The notes under the pieces: model-generated
What the model was told of the DNA's origin: nothing
Seen by the model: the letters and a program-made list of their open reading frames with translations, nothing else
Database searches by the model: none
Program-made: the position numbers and the translations under genes
Source: Bacteroidota bacterium
GTDB taxonomy: Bacteria > Bacteroidota > Bacteroidia > Chitinophagales > BACL12
Length of the DNA stretch: 64,000 bases
NCBI GenBank assembly: GCA_016124275.1
Contig: WGOA01000021.1
Coordinates: 42,013-106,012 of the forward strand
Direction of reading: 5' to 3'
Shown: in pieces, positions 38,375-46,695 of the stretch
Layout of the letters: each line of letters opens with the position of its first letter
Numbering within the stretch: the stretch's first letter is position 1

Positions 38375-39511
38375 ATGGCCTACACCGTACAATTCAACAA
38401 GCCCTTTATTGTTGGCAAAGAGCTGGAGTACATCCGCGAAGCCGTTGCCTTGGGCAAGCTCACCGGCGATGGCCATTTTACCCGGCTCTGCCACCAGTAC
38501 TTTCAAGAGCGCTACGGCTTTGCCAAGTGCCTGCTCACAACTTCCTGTACCGACGCCTTGGAGATGTCCGCCTTGTTGGCCCGCATCAACCCGGGCGATG
38601 AAGTCATCGTACCTTCCTACACCTTCGTCAGCACGGCCAACGCGTTTGTTTTGCGCGGTGCCAACATCGTGTTCGCGGATAGCCTGCCCGATCAACCCAA
38701 TCTGGACGTCCGTCAACTGGAAGCCCTCATTACTCCGCGCACCAAAGCTATTGTGCCCGTGCACTACGCCGGTGTCGCTGTGGACATGGATCCGCTGATG
38801 GCCCTGGCCCGCCAGCATCAACTGCTGGTGGTTGAAGACGCAGCGCAAGCCATCGAAAGCCGGTACAAAGGCAAACAACTCGGATCAATTGGCCATTTCG
38901 CCGCCTTCAGCTTTCACGAAACCAAAAACATCATTTCAGGCGAAGGGGGCATGTTGGTGGTCAACGACCCTTCCGGAACCGACCGGGCCGAAATCCTTTG
39001 GGAGAAAGGCACCAACCGCGCGGCCTTCTTTCGCGGCGAAACCGACAAATACAACTGGGTGGACATCGGCTCCTCATTCCTCCCCTCCGAACTCACCGCG
39101 GCATTTCTCTACGCGCAACTGGAACACCTGGAGCAAATCCAGGCCAAGCGGCTGGCCATTTGGAAAACGTATTTCGAAGGGCTGCGCGACCTGGAGCAAC
39201 AGGGTAGGGTAGCCCTTCCCCGGATACCGGACTATGCCAGCAACAACGCGCATATGTTTTACCTGGTTGCGGAGAGCCTGGAACAGCGCACCGCGCTCAT
39301 TGATGCGCTAAAAGCAGACGGGTACCGGGCTGTGTTTCATTACCAGGCATTGCACGAATCGCCTTTTTACCGCAATCGCCACGATGGCCGCGCCTTGCCG
39401 GAGGCGATGCGCTATTCGGATTGCCTGGTTCGATTGCCAATGTACTACGAGTTGGACTTGAGCACAGTCCAACAAATTGCAGCTTGTGTACGTAAGTTTT
39501 ATAATGCATAG
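38375..39511 (+). CDS. wecE: dTDP-4-amino-4,6-dideoxygalactose transaminase (WecE/RffA type)
   Basis: From ATG 38375 the enzyme has 378 residues. It is a PLP-dependent DegT/DnrJ/EryC1 aminotransferase; the sequence FNKPFIVGKELEYIREAV, TSCTDALEMSALL and EVIVPSYTFVSTANAFVLRGA closely resembles the WecE/RffA branch, which makes dTDP-Fuc4N. The internal aldimine Lys is in FSFHETKNIISGEGG. Product would feed an O-antigen or glycolipid sugar. An upstream TTG is less likely. It follows the GT genes and a decamer repeat, and may be the last gene of that unit. Confidence 0.92.
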   Translation: MAYTVQFNKPFIVGKELEYIREAVALGKLTGDGHFTRLCHQYFQERYGFAKCLLTTSCTDALEMSALLARINPGDEVIVPSYTFVSTANAFVLRGANIVFADSLPDQPNLDVRQLEALITPRTKAIVPVHYAGVAVDMDPLMALARQHQLLVVEDAAQAIESRYKGKQLGSIGHFAAFSFHETKNIISGEGGMLVVNDPSGTDRAEILWEKGTNRAAFFRGETDKYNWVDIGSSFLPSELTAAFLYAQLEHLEQIQAKRLAIWKTYFEGLRDLEQQGRVALPRIPDYASNNAHMFYLVAESLEQRTALIDALKADGYRAVFHYQALHESPFYRNRHDGRALPEAMRYSDCLVRLPMYYELDLSTVQQIAACVRKFYNA

Positions 39512-39524
39512 TATTTGTTATTCA

Positions 39525-39553
39525 TAACATTTATTATAGCTAACATTTATTAT
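39525..39553 (+). repeat. Exact 13-bp direct repeat at the start of an unknown gene
   Basis: TAACATTTATTAT occurs at 39525-39537 and 39541-39553, 16 bp apart, in an AT-rich island; the second copy runs into ATG 39552. It could be a regulator site or a leader element. Confidence 0.75.
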
Positions 39554-40202
39554 GGATAACCCATTGTTGGATCTTGAATACTGGCTGAGTGGCCGCGATC
39601 CGGAGGCCGGCGATTTTGATGAAGTCATCAGCGAACTTTGGACCAGTGGATTACCGCTCTCCGATCGGCTCTCGTTGGCCTTTGCCATCATTCGCCAACA
39701 TCCATCCACCCTGCTGTACAGCAACGTGGTCATCCTGCTTGAAGCGGAATCCGGCGCTGATCGGGAGGTGATGGAACAAGTGTTGGCTTTTTACGCCGAA
39801 ACGCTCTTGGCCGATGACGCCCAATTGGCGGCCTCTGCCGAGAATTCGCTCTATGTGGATTGGTTTGAATCACCCACCTTGGGACCCATGGCCTGGCGCT
39901 ACCTGCTGGCTTCCCCCCAGCTTTCAGATGCGTTGCTGGGCATTTTGTTGCGGAACTCCGGTCCGCTGGCCTGGTCGCTCAAGTATCCCATTTTGCTGCG
40001 GTTGGCTGACGAGAAGCGGCACCACCTGTTGGTTTACCAGGCCATCCGCCACGCGCTTTTTGACCCGGAGGGACAAGTTGACGAACAGCAGGCGGGCGAT
40101 CTCTTTGCCGAACTGGAGCTGGAGGCCCAAATGCACCGCATCGCTGAACCACCCGGCTACCCGACACTGGCGGAAGTCCAGGAGCGCCTGGGGGTGGCGT
40201 AA
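39552..40202 (+). CDS. Uncharacterised cytoplasmic protein
   Basis: 216 residues, mostly helical, acidic, without signal peptide, transmembrane segment or recognised motif (MDNPLLDLEYWLSG ... EVQERLGVA). The start at ATG 39552 overlaps the second copy of the 13-bp repeat. Codon use and GC are like the neighbours. Its stop codon lies inside GTGGCGTAAG, a piece of the following 44-bp repeat, so the C-terminus may have been shaped by that repeat. Helical-repeat architecture is possible but not demonstrable. No function assigned. Confidence 0.65.
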   Translation: MDNPLLDLEYWLSGRDPEAGDFDEVISELWTSGLPLSDRLSLAFAIIRQHPSTLLYSNVVILLEAESGADREVMEQVLAFYAETLLADDAQLAASAENSLYVDWFESPTLGPMAWRYLLASPQLSDALLGILLRNSGPLAWSLKYPILLRLADEKRHHLLVYQAIRHALFDPEGQVDEQQAGDLFAELELEAQMHRIAEPPGYPTLAEVQERLGVA

Positions 40203-40204
40203 GG

Positions 40205-40292
40205 CGTGGTTAAGCGTGGCGTAAGCCTTGGTGTCAGTTGCCAGAAGCCGTGGTTAAGAATGGCGTAAGCCGCAGTGCCCGTTACCATCATT
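40205..40292 (+). repeat. Two 44-bp direct repeats between unknown gene and phosphatase gene
   Basis: CGTGGTTAAG-N2-TGGCGTAAGCC occurs at 40205-40227 and 40249-40271, and the following about 20 bp are also similar. A further GTGGCGTAAG overlaps the preceding stop codon. Confidence 0.8.
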
Positions 40293-40337
40293 TCGCCAAA
40301 GTTTTCCCAGCGCCGACCAAGTGCACTACTTTTGAGC

Positions 40338-41690
40338 ATGCCCAATCGCTCGATTCTTTGCCTCCCCCTTTTCGTCCTGGTTACGCTGCTGTGCATTTCC
40401 CTGCCCGGCGAAGCACAAAATGCGGATCAGCCCGCTTTTCCCGCCGCTAAAAAGCTAGCTGCCGGTCCCATGCTGGGGCATGTCACGGCTCAGAGTGCCC
40501 GCGTTTGGATGCTCGTGCGCAAAACAGATCGCATAGACCTAACCATTAGCTACGAAGCAACCGCAACAGCCGTGCAGCAGCGCAGCTGGGACACGGACAC
40601 CATGTTTGATCACGGAGCTTACCACATCCTGCTGCACACGTTTAGCGGGTTGGAACCGGCCACGGATTATGCCCTCCGCATAAACCTTGACGGCGAGCCG
40701 GCTGGCGTTCAACCATTTCGGACCTTTCCAGCTGAAAAGGGTTTTGATTTTTCTTTTTTGACAGGTTCCTGTGCCATGCGGCCGCCTCAAGCTTTTCGCG
40801 CTTTTTATCCCGGACCACAGGAAGCCATCTATCCGGTCATGCAAGCCATGCCGACCGACTTTATGCTTTGGCTGGGAGATAATATTTATTATCTTTTGAA
40901 ACACATGAACGTGCCCGAGCAAATGCTCGAAATTAGAATTAAGCAGGCCCAGGTTCCGGAAATCGACGATTTTCTGCGTTCCCGGCCCATGTACTCCATT
41001 TGGGATGACCACGACTTTGGGCCCAACAACGCCAAAGGAAATTTTGCCCTAAAGGACACAGCGCTCTTTATCCACACGCACTTTTGGGCCAATCCGGCCA
41101 ACGGAATTCCCGGAACCAAAGGCACGTTCAGTCAGTTCAGTTTGTCTGACGCCGATTTCTTTTTGCTCGACAACCGCTTCCATTCCACGCCGTACGGCCA
41201 TCCCAATCCCCAAATGATTGGACCGGAGCAAATGGCCTGGCTCAAGGCCGAGCTCTTGAATAGCAGCGGTACGTTCCGGTTTATTGCCGTGGGCAGCCAG
41301 GCCCTGAATTTATTGGATAAAGGCGAAAGTTGGCATCGCTACCCGCAAGAGCGTCAGGAAATTCTGGACTTTATCGCGGAGCATACCATTAAAAATGTTG
41401 TTTTTTTAACCGGCGACCGGCACCACACGGAATTGCAACGGGTTATATTGCCCGGTGATCTCATCGTCTATGACTTCACCTGCTCGCCGCTCACCTCGGT
41501 TACACACCCTGCCGTGCTCACCGGACCTGAAGCCGACAATCCACAGCGCGTACCAGGCACCATGCTCGCCGTTCACAACTTTGGCAAAGTTTCGGTTCAG
41601 GGCCCTGCTGACGCCCGGGTCTGCACCCTGCAAGTGTTTGATCCCTATGGCCAGCAACTTTGGGAACATCGGATTGATGCCCAACAGTAA
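40338..41690 (+). CDS. Secreted PhoD-like alkaline phosphatase/phosphodiesterase
   Basis: From ATG 40338 the precursor has 450 residues with a signal peptide (about 1-25, LVTLLCISLPGEAQ). An N-terminal Fn3-like PhoD_N region (GPMLGHVTAQSARVWMLVRKTDRIDLTI) is followed by the metallophosphatase domain: GDNIYY, SIWDDHDFGPN and LTGDRHHTEL supply the metal ligands. PhoD enzymes release phosphate from phosphodiesters outside the cell and usually belong to the phosphate-starvation response. It is 25 bp ahead of the DgkA-type gene and probably cotranscribed. Confidence 0.9.
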   Translation: MPNRSILCLPLFVLVTLLCISLPGEAQNADQPAFPAAKKLAAGPMLGHVTAQSARVWMLVRKTDRIDLTISYEATATAVQQRSWDTDTMFDHGAYHILLHTFSGLEPATDYALRINLDGEPAGVQPFRTFPAEKGFDFSFLTGSCAMRPPQAFRAFYPGPQEAIYPVMQAMPTDFMLWLGDNIYYLLKHMNVPEQMLEIRIKQAQVPEIDDFLRSRPMYSIWDDHDFGPNNAKGNFALKDTALFIHTHFWANPANGIPGTKGTFSQFSLSDADFFLLDNRFHSTPYGHPNPQMIGPEQMAWLKAELLNSSGTFRFIAVGSQALNLLDKGESWHRYPQERQEILDFIAEHTIKNVVFLTGDRHHTELQRVILPGDLIVYDFTCSPLTSVTHPAVLTGPEADNPQRVPGTMLAVHNFGKVSVQGPADARVCTLQVFDPYGQQLWEHRIDAQQ

Positions 41691-41715
41691 ACCGTACCCG
41701 CTTTAACGCAGCCCC

Positions 41716-42102
41716 ATGCCCGATAAGCCCTTCCGATTTACTGAACGACTGCGCAGCTTTCGCTACGCCGGGCAAGGGCTCCTGCACGCCTTTCGCGTTA
41801 CCCACAACTTTTACATCCATACCGGAATGGCCGTACTTGTTGTGGCTGCAGCCCTCTGGCTGCAAGTAAGTGCTGCGGAAGCCGCCGTGTTGGCGCTCTG
41901 CATCGGCGCCGTGAGCGCGGCTGAAGTCTTTAACACCGCCATCGAAGCGTTGGTGGACCTGTTGCATCCCGAGCAAGATCCCCGGGCAGGCCGCGTCAAA
42001 GATTTGGCCGCAGGTGCCGTCTTAATCTGTGCGGTTGCGGCCGCGGCAGCCGGGTTGTTTATTCTGCTGCCTCCGCTGCTGTCGCGCTTGGGTTTGGCGT
42101 AA
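41716..42102 (+). CDS. dgkA: Diacylglycerol/undecaprenol kinase family protein
   Basis: 128 residues with three transmembrane helices. The DgkA signature is present: AAEVFNTAIEALVDLLHPEQDPRAGRVKDLAAGAVL, including the Glu and Asn of the active site. In Gram-positive and Bacteroidota members the substrate is often undecaprenol; in E. coli it is diacylglycerol. The direct neighbour is the PhoD-type phosphatase. Confidence 0.9.
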   Translation: MPDKPFRFTERLRSFRYAGQGLLHAFRVTHNFYIHTGMAVLVVAAALWLQVSAAEAAVLALCIGAVSAAEVFNTAIEALVDLLHPEQDPRAGRVKDLAAGAVLICAVAAAAAGLFILLPPLLSRLGLA

Positions 42103-42163
42103 GGCCAGTTTTGTTGGCGGGCGAAAGGCCCCATCACCCGCGCAACCGCTCCGGTTTAAGCCT

Positions 42164-42228
42164 GACCGCCCATCCGCACTGCCTCCGACCGCCCATCCGC
42201 ACTGCCTCCGCCTTGCCTCCGCCTTGCC
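42164..42228 (+). repeat. Two exact 23-bp tandem repeats plus two 11-bp units
   Basis: GACCGCCCATCCGCACTGCC begins both units (42164-42186 and 42187-42209); then GCCTTGCCTCC and GCCTTGCC follow. This fills most of the convergent gap between the DgkA and M28 genes. Confidence 0.9.
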
Positions 42229-44130
42229 CTACCCCCGCACCAAGCCCACACTCCGCATCTTCTCCGAACCAAACCAGAGCGAGAGCGTGTAGCGGCCAGG
42301 GGGCAACGGCTCCGAAAATGTTGTACGAACATCCCCGGGCGACAGCGCAAAACTCATTCGCCAAACCTCTACACCCGCAGCGTTGTGCAGCTTCCAGAAC
42401 GCCGGTCCGCGCAAATCCTGCCGCTCCGAGCGCGCCGAAAACAGCGCAACGCCCGCAACCGGATTAGGCTGGGGAGCGTACAGCCAAATCCCCTCCCAAC
42501 GGTCCGAAACCGAAGCACCACCGCCGACACCCCCATCTGTCCCATCCAGCCAATCAAAACCCAGCGCCAGGCAATCCAGCGGCTCCAACAGAGCGGTGTC
42601 CGCACTCAGGCCAACTGTATTTGCGGAAGCAAAAAAATTGGTTTCCGCAGAGAACAAACTCTGCACACCCGCCGCGTTGACCAACGCCGCGCTGACGCGG
42701 TAGGTATTGCCCGGTTCAATCCCGGGAAGGTCAAAAACCGGGGCAGCAACCTCGTACAGCGCTTCGAAATCATTGCCGAACTGCCGCACACCGATCCGGT
42801 ACCGTTCGCCCGGAAGAAGAGGAGCTAACGTGACGCGCACCACCAACCCATCGTCCAGCACCGCTAATGCTGGCGCATCCGGACCCAGTGCCGCCGCCGC
42901 CATCGCCGCCCCGTTGAACACCGCGTTGCGCTGCAGGTAGCGGAAATCTACAAAGAACGAATCCACCACGAAATCGCCATCCGTGTCCACGCCAATCACA
43001 TCGCGGACGCTGTGCTGTCGGCCCGTATAGGCCGCACTCGCTGTGTTTGCATCGCCGTGTTCGTGCGAAGCGCACACCCGGATGGCCCGAAAACCAGCCA
43101 CCCGGAACGGAATATGATCGCCGCCGCGCCCACTCCGGTCTTCTTGCGACATCAGCCGCACCGCCATCGGCGAAGAAGAAACCCCGCGCACCTTTTCGCG
43201 GTAAATGGTTTTCATAAACCGCGCATAATCCTTGTGAATGGAATTGATGACTCCAGAAGAAAAGATACGTACCGATAGCGAATCAATCGCGCCATCGCCG
43301 GAGCACGAAGGCGGTGAAGAACTCGGCCCGCAGATCACCCCGCCGGTGATGTCGTTGTTCTGCACCGCCTTAACCCCAATGCCCTCGTCGCTGCAATATT
43401 GGGCGAATGCCTCTGCCCCGAACAGCCCCTGTTCCTCGCCCACCGTCAACAGAAACACCAGCGTATGATCAAAGGTGTACGCACTCATCACGCGGGCCAG
43501 TTCCATCACCAACGCAGTGCCGGAGCCGTTGTCGTCGGCGCCGGGAGCATAACAGGCCGTATCGCACAACACTTCGCAGCGGCTGTCCATATGCCCTTCC
43601 ACCAAAACCACGGACGCATCAGCCGTATCGCGGCCGGGCAACACCGCAAAAACATTCCTGAAAAAACCCGCCCCGCATTCCGCTGCCGGAGGCATCTCAA
43701 AATCCATGTAGGCCACCAAGAGCCGGTTTTCATTTCGCGCACTCACGCTGCTGAACCAGTCAAAAGCCCAGCGCCGCGCCGCGCCGATGCCCCGAACCGC
43801 TGAGCTGGTATCGGCATAGGTATTGCGGGTTTCAAAATCCTGCAGGCGTTGCACCAAGGCTTGCAACGTATCGGGCGAAATGCCCGCTTCCAATCCACAA
43901 ATGATGGGGTCAAACTCGGCTTGCACGTCGCTGGCGGCGTATGCAGCGGGGTCGTATTCCCCGCGGAGTACCGCGTCCACCCCGGCATGGCTGACGCGTA
44001 TGTTAAAGGGGGCTTGCGCGTTGGCTGCGGATAAACCAAAGAGCAACAGCGCGATAAGCATCCAGGGAGTTGCTCGTTTAAAGCCGCCCTTCGCCTGTAT
44101 TAACAGAATGTTAAGGATGGGTCTTGCCAT
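42229..44130 (-). CDS. Secreted M28-family metallopeptidase with degenerate T9SS-like C-terminus
   Basis: From ATG 44130 the product has 633 residues. A signal segment (WMLIALLLFGLSAANA) ends near residue 39. The M28 zinc peptidase core has the first His in VEGHMDSRCEV, the bridging Asp in APGADDNGSGTALVMELARV, the catalytic Glu pair in TVGEEQGLFGAEAF, and later ligands in DHIPFRVAGF. A C-terminal region (about 560-633) has YAPQPNPVAG and PPGRYTLSLW, resembling a T9SS type A sorting domain but lacking a clean ending. It probably acts as an aminopeptidase at the cell surface. Divergent from the downstream T9SS gene by 181 bp. Confidence 0.88.
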   Translation of the reverse strand: MARPILNILLIQAKGGFKRATPWMLIALLLFGLSAANAQAPFNIRVSHAGVDAVLRGEYDPAAYAASDVQAEFDPIICGLEAGISPDTLQALVQRLQDFETRNTYADTSSAVRGIGAARRWAFDWFSSVSARNENRLLVAYMDFEMPPAAECGAGFFRNVFAVLPGRDTADASVVLVEGHMDSRCEVLCDTACYAPGADDNGSGTALVMELARVMSAYTFDHTLVFLLTVGEEQGLFGAEAFAQYCSDEGIGVKAVQNNDITGGVICGPSSSPPSCSGDGAIDSLSVRIFSSGVINSIHKDYARFMKTIYREKVRGVSSSPMAVRLMSQEDRSGRGGDHIPFRVAGFRAIRVCASHEHGDANTASAAYTGRQHSVRDVIGVDTDGDFVVDSFFVDFRYLQRNAVFNGAAMAAAALGPDAPALAVLDDGLVVRVTLAPLLPGERYRIGVRQFGNDFEALYEVAAPVFDLPGIEPGNTYRVSAALVNAAGVQSLFSAETNFFASANTVGLSADTALLEPLDCLALGFDWLDGTDGGVGGGASVSDRWEGIWLYAPQPNPVAGVALFSARSERQDLRGPAFWKLHNAAGVEVWRMSFALSPGDVRTTFSEPLPPGRYTLSLWFGSEKMRSVGLVRG

Positions 44131-44311
44131 AAGTTGATTCGTTAACACAAAGGATGCTTTCTCATAACCTTAAGGCTTTCAAACCTTAATACCCAGCCAA
44201 AACCAGCGTAACGCCATGCGGGTAGGTTTGCAGCATTAAATGAAGAAGCATGGAGCTTTGCTGCTCTATAGAAATCTGCAAACCTTTCACAACCCCAAAT
44301 TGACGTACATC

Positions 44312-46447
44312 ATGAAAAAACTAATCTCCATTTTGACAGCCTCTGTGCTGGCCACAGCCGCTTATGCCGCGGAAATTGTGGTCACAGAAGGTGTCATCGA
44401 AGCTAGCGAAACCTGGACAAACGACAACGTTTATGTTCTGGACGGTTTCGTGGCCATCAACAACGGTGTGGTTCTGACCATCGAACCAGGCACCATCGTT
44501 CGCGGCAACAAGGCCACCAAAGGTACCCTGATCATCATGCGCGGCGGCCAGTTGATCGCCGATGGTACGGCTTGCGAGCCTATCGTTTTTACCTCCAACG
44601 AGCCGGTTGGAACCCGCAACTACGGTGACTGGGGTGGTATCATCATGCTGGGTCGTGCTCCGATCAACGTAGCAGGCGGCTTCAACACCATCGAAGGTGG
44701 CGTGCCCAGCTCCTTGATTGGCAAAACCACGGGCAGCATTATCACAGAAGTGAACCGTTATGGTGGCCCCACCAGCGGTGACAACAGCGGTATCATGCGT
44801 TATGTGCGCATCGAGTACCCCGGTATTCCGTTCTCCCTGGACAACGAAATCAACGGATTGACCATGGGTGGTGTAGGCAACGGAACGATCCTGGATTACA
44901 TTCAGGTTTCTTTCTGTGGCGACGATGCCTTTGAATGGTTTGGCGGTACGGTTAATGCCAAGCACCTGATTGCTTACAACTCATTGGACGATGATTGGGA
45001 TTCGGAACTGGGTTACAGCGGAAAAGTGCAGTACGGTGTTGCCCGTCGCGATCCCGCTATTGCTGACATCAGCTCTTCCAACGGCTGGGAAACGGACAAC
45101 GATGCCACGGGTTCTTTGAACAGCCCACGCACCAACGGCACTTTCGCCAACTTCACCCACATTGGTCCTATCCAGAACCCCGGTGATGTCATCAACAGCT
45201 TGTACCAGCGCGGTGGTCACCTGCGCCGCTCCAGCCAGACCGATATCTACAACAGCATCATCACCGGTTACCCGGTTGGTGTTCGTGTTGATGGTGCCAC
45301 GACCTCTGCTGACTACGAAGGTGGCGCGTTGAACCTCCGAAACAACATTTGGGCCGGTCACACCACAGCTTACTCCTGCACGAACTGCGTAGGCACCATT
45401 GCTACCCAAATGGCTGCTGAAGGCAACGTTGATCTGGGTGCTGCCGGAATCGGCATTATCGGCTTGACGGATCCTTACAATGCTTTCTCCCCTAACTTCC
45501 AGCCAGCGCCAGGCTCACTGCCCCTGACCCTGCCTGATTTTGATGGCCTGGATCCATTCTTTGACGCTGTTGAGTACATCGGTGCATTTGACGGTACCAA
45601 CGATTGGACGGCTTCCTGGGCAGAATGGAACCCCAACAGCGTTGACTACGGCACGTTGGCCAGCATCAACTACAACCCAACGGTTACGGGTGTTCCCACG
45701 GCTTCTACAGGTTGCGCTAATGGTTCAGTGAACATTACCCCGGCCGGTGGTCGCGGTGCTTACAGCTACCTGTGGAGCAATGGTGCTACCACGCAGGACA
45801 TCAGCGGTTTGGCTCCCGGTGCTTACAGTGTTACGGTAAGCAGCAACGGCTGTACGGTTAGCGACATCTACAACGTGGTGAACAGCCTGGCTGCTCCCAC
45901 CAGCCAGTCCCACACGGTGCTGTCTAACCGCATCCAGCTGAACTGGGTACCTACCGCAGGTGCAGTGGCTTGCAACGTTCAGGGCCAGCGTTTGCCCACG
46001 GGTCCTTCGCCCAGCGTTAACGTCACCACATCTCCGTTCAACACCACCAACGTTCCGTTCGCCGTTGCCGGTGCCGGTACCACCTGGACCTGGCGTGTGC
46101 GTTGCGCCTGCTCCATCACGCCGCTGGTTGTGAGCGCTTTCACCACCTTTGGTGATACTTTCTCTATCCCTGTTGCCCGCGAAGGCGAAATCGTGTCCAT
46201 CGAGACCACGGTATTCCCCAACCCCGCCAGCGACATGGCCATTGTGAGCTTCAACGCTCAGAACGCAGGCATGGCCACCTTCAACGTGGTGGACATGACC
46301 GGCAAACTGGTTGCCAGCAAGCAGGCTGACGTGATCATCGGTGCCAACGCCGTTGACTTCAACGTAGCTGATCTGACTGCCGGTGTGTACATGATCGAAA
46401 TCCTCCAGGGCCAGGTCTCCGAGACGGTTTCCCTGATTGTGGAATAA
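44312..46447 (+). CDS. T9SS-sorted surface protein, paralogue 1 beside TonB receptor
   Basis: From ATG 44312 the precursor has 711 residues; 24 codons upstream are rejected because MKKLISILTASVLATAAYAA is a clean signal peptide. The body (about 25-460) has a repetitive beta-helix-like pattern (TIEPGTIVRGNKATKGTLIIMRGGQLIADG, GDWGGIIMLGRAP). A cysteine-bearing Ig-like region follows (about 490-620), and a T9SS type A sorting domain ends the protein (VFPNPASDMAIVSF ... GVYMIEILQG). The first 440 residues are clearly homologous to the protein at 49630, on the other side of the TonB receptor. I cannot assign a ligand. A terminator follows 43 bp after the stop. Confidence 0.85.
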   Translation: MKKLISILTASVLATAAYAAEIVVTEGVIEASETWTNDNVYVLDGFVAINNGVVLTIEPGTIVRGNKATKGTLIIMRGGQLIADGTACEPIVFTSNEPVGTRNYGDWGGIIMLGRAPINVAGGFNTIEGGVPSSLIGKTTGSIITEVNRYGGPTSGDNSGIMRYVRIEYPGIPFSLDNEINGLTMGGVGNGTILDYIQVSFCGDDAFEWFGGTVNAKHLIAYNSLDDDWDSELGYSGKVQYGVARRDPAIADISSSNGWETDNDATGSLNSPRTNGTFANFTHIGPIQNPGDVINSLYQRGGHLRRSSQTDIYNSIITGYPVGVRVDGATTSADYEGGALNLRNNIWAGHTTAYSCTNCVGTIATQMAAEGNVDLGAAGIGIIGLTDPYNAFSPNFQPAPGSLPLTLPDFDGLDPFFDAVEYIGAFDGTNDWTASWAEWNPNSVDYGTLASINYNPTVTGVPTASTGCANGSVNITPAGGRGAYSYLWSNGATTQDISGLAPGAYSVTVSSNGCTVSDIYNVVNSLAAPTSQSHTVLSNRIQLNWVPTAGAVACNVQGQRLPTGPSPSVNVTTSPFNTTNVPFAVAGAGTTWTWRVRCACSITPLVVSAFTTFGDTFSIPVAREGEIVSIETTVFPNPASDMAIVSFNAQNAGMATFNVVDMTGKLVASKQADVIIGANAVDFNVADLTAGVYMIEILQGQVSETVSLIVE

Positions 46448-46489
46448 ACCCAACAGCTGCGCATGCGGCTCATCCTTTTCACGTTTCAC

Positions 46490-46523
46490 AAGCGCCTGGC
46501 AGCAATGCCGGGCGCTTCTTTTT
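46490..46523 (+). terminator. Intrinsic terminator after first T9SS surface protein
   Basis: AAGCGCC-T-GGC (46490-46500) pairs with GCC-G-GGCGCTT (46507-46517) with one U-G pair, followed by CTTTTTC. It separates the surface protein from the TonB receptor. Confidence 0.85.
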
Positions 46524-46554
46524 CGGGCGAAGGGCTACCGTACCAGAGTAAGAA

Positions 46555-46576
46555 CTTAACATTCGCTTAACATTCA
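46555..46576 (+). promoter_or_regulatory. Pho-box-like 11-bp tandem repeat before TonB receptor
   Basis: CTTAACATTC occurs twice with an exact 11-bp period (46555 and 46566), giving TTAACA-N5-TTAACA, the geometry of PhoP boxes in Bacillus and of the 11-bp Pho repeats in E. coli. It lies 120 bp before the receptor start. Factor not identified. Confidence 0.55.
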
Positions 46577-46695
46577 CGGCATATAAAGCGGCATAATCGT
46601 TCACAATTTTTTAATAATAGGGTTTAACAAAGGCCATGTAGCTGCCTGAACTTTGCGCTGCGTTTGGAATACCCCAGCGCCCGATCAGCGTAAAC

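Noticed and set aside
40327..40334. TACTTTTG as promoter for the PhoD-type gene
   Set aside because: It lies 3 bp before the ATG, so transcription would start after the start codon.
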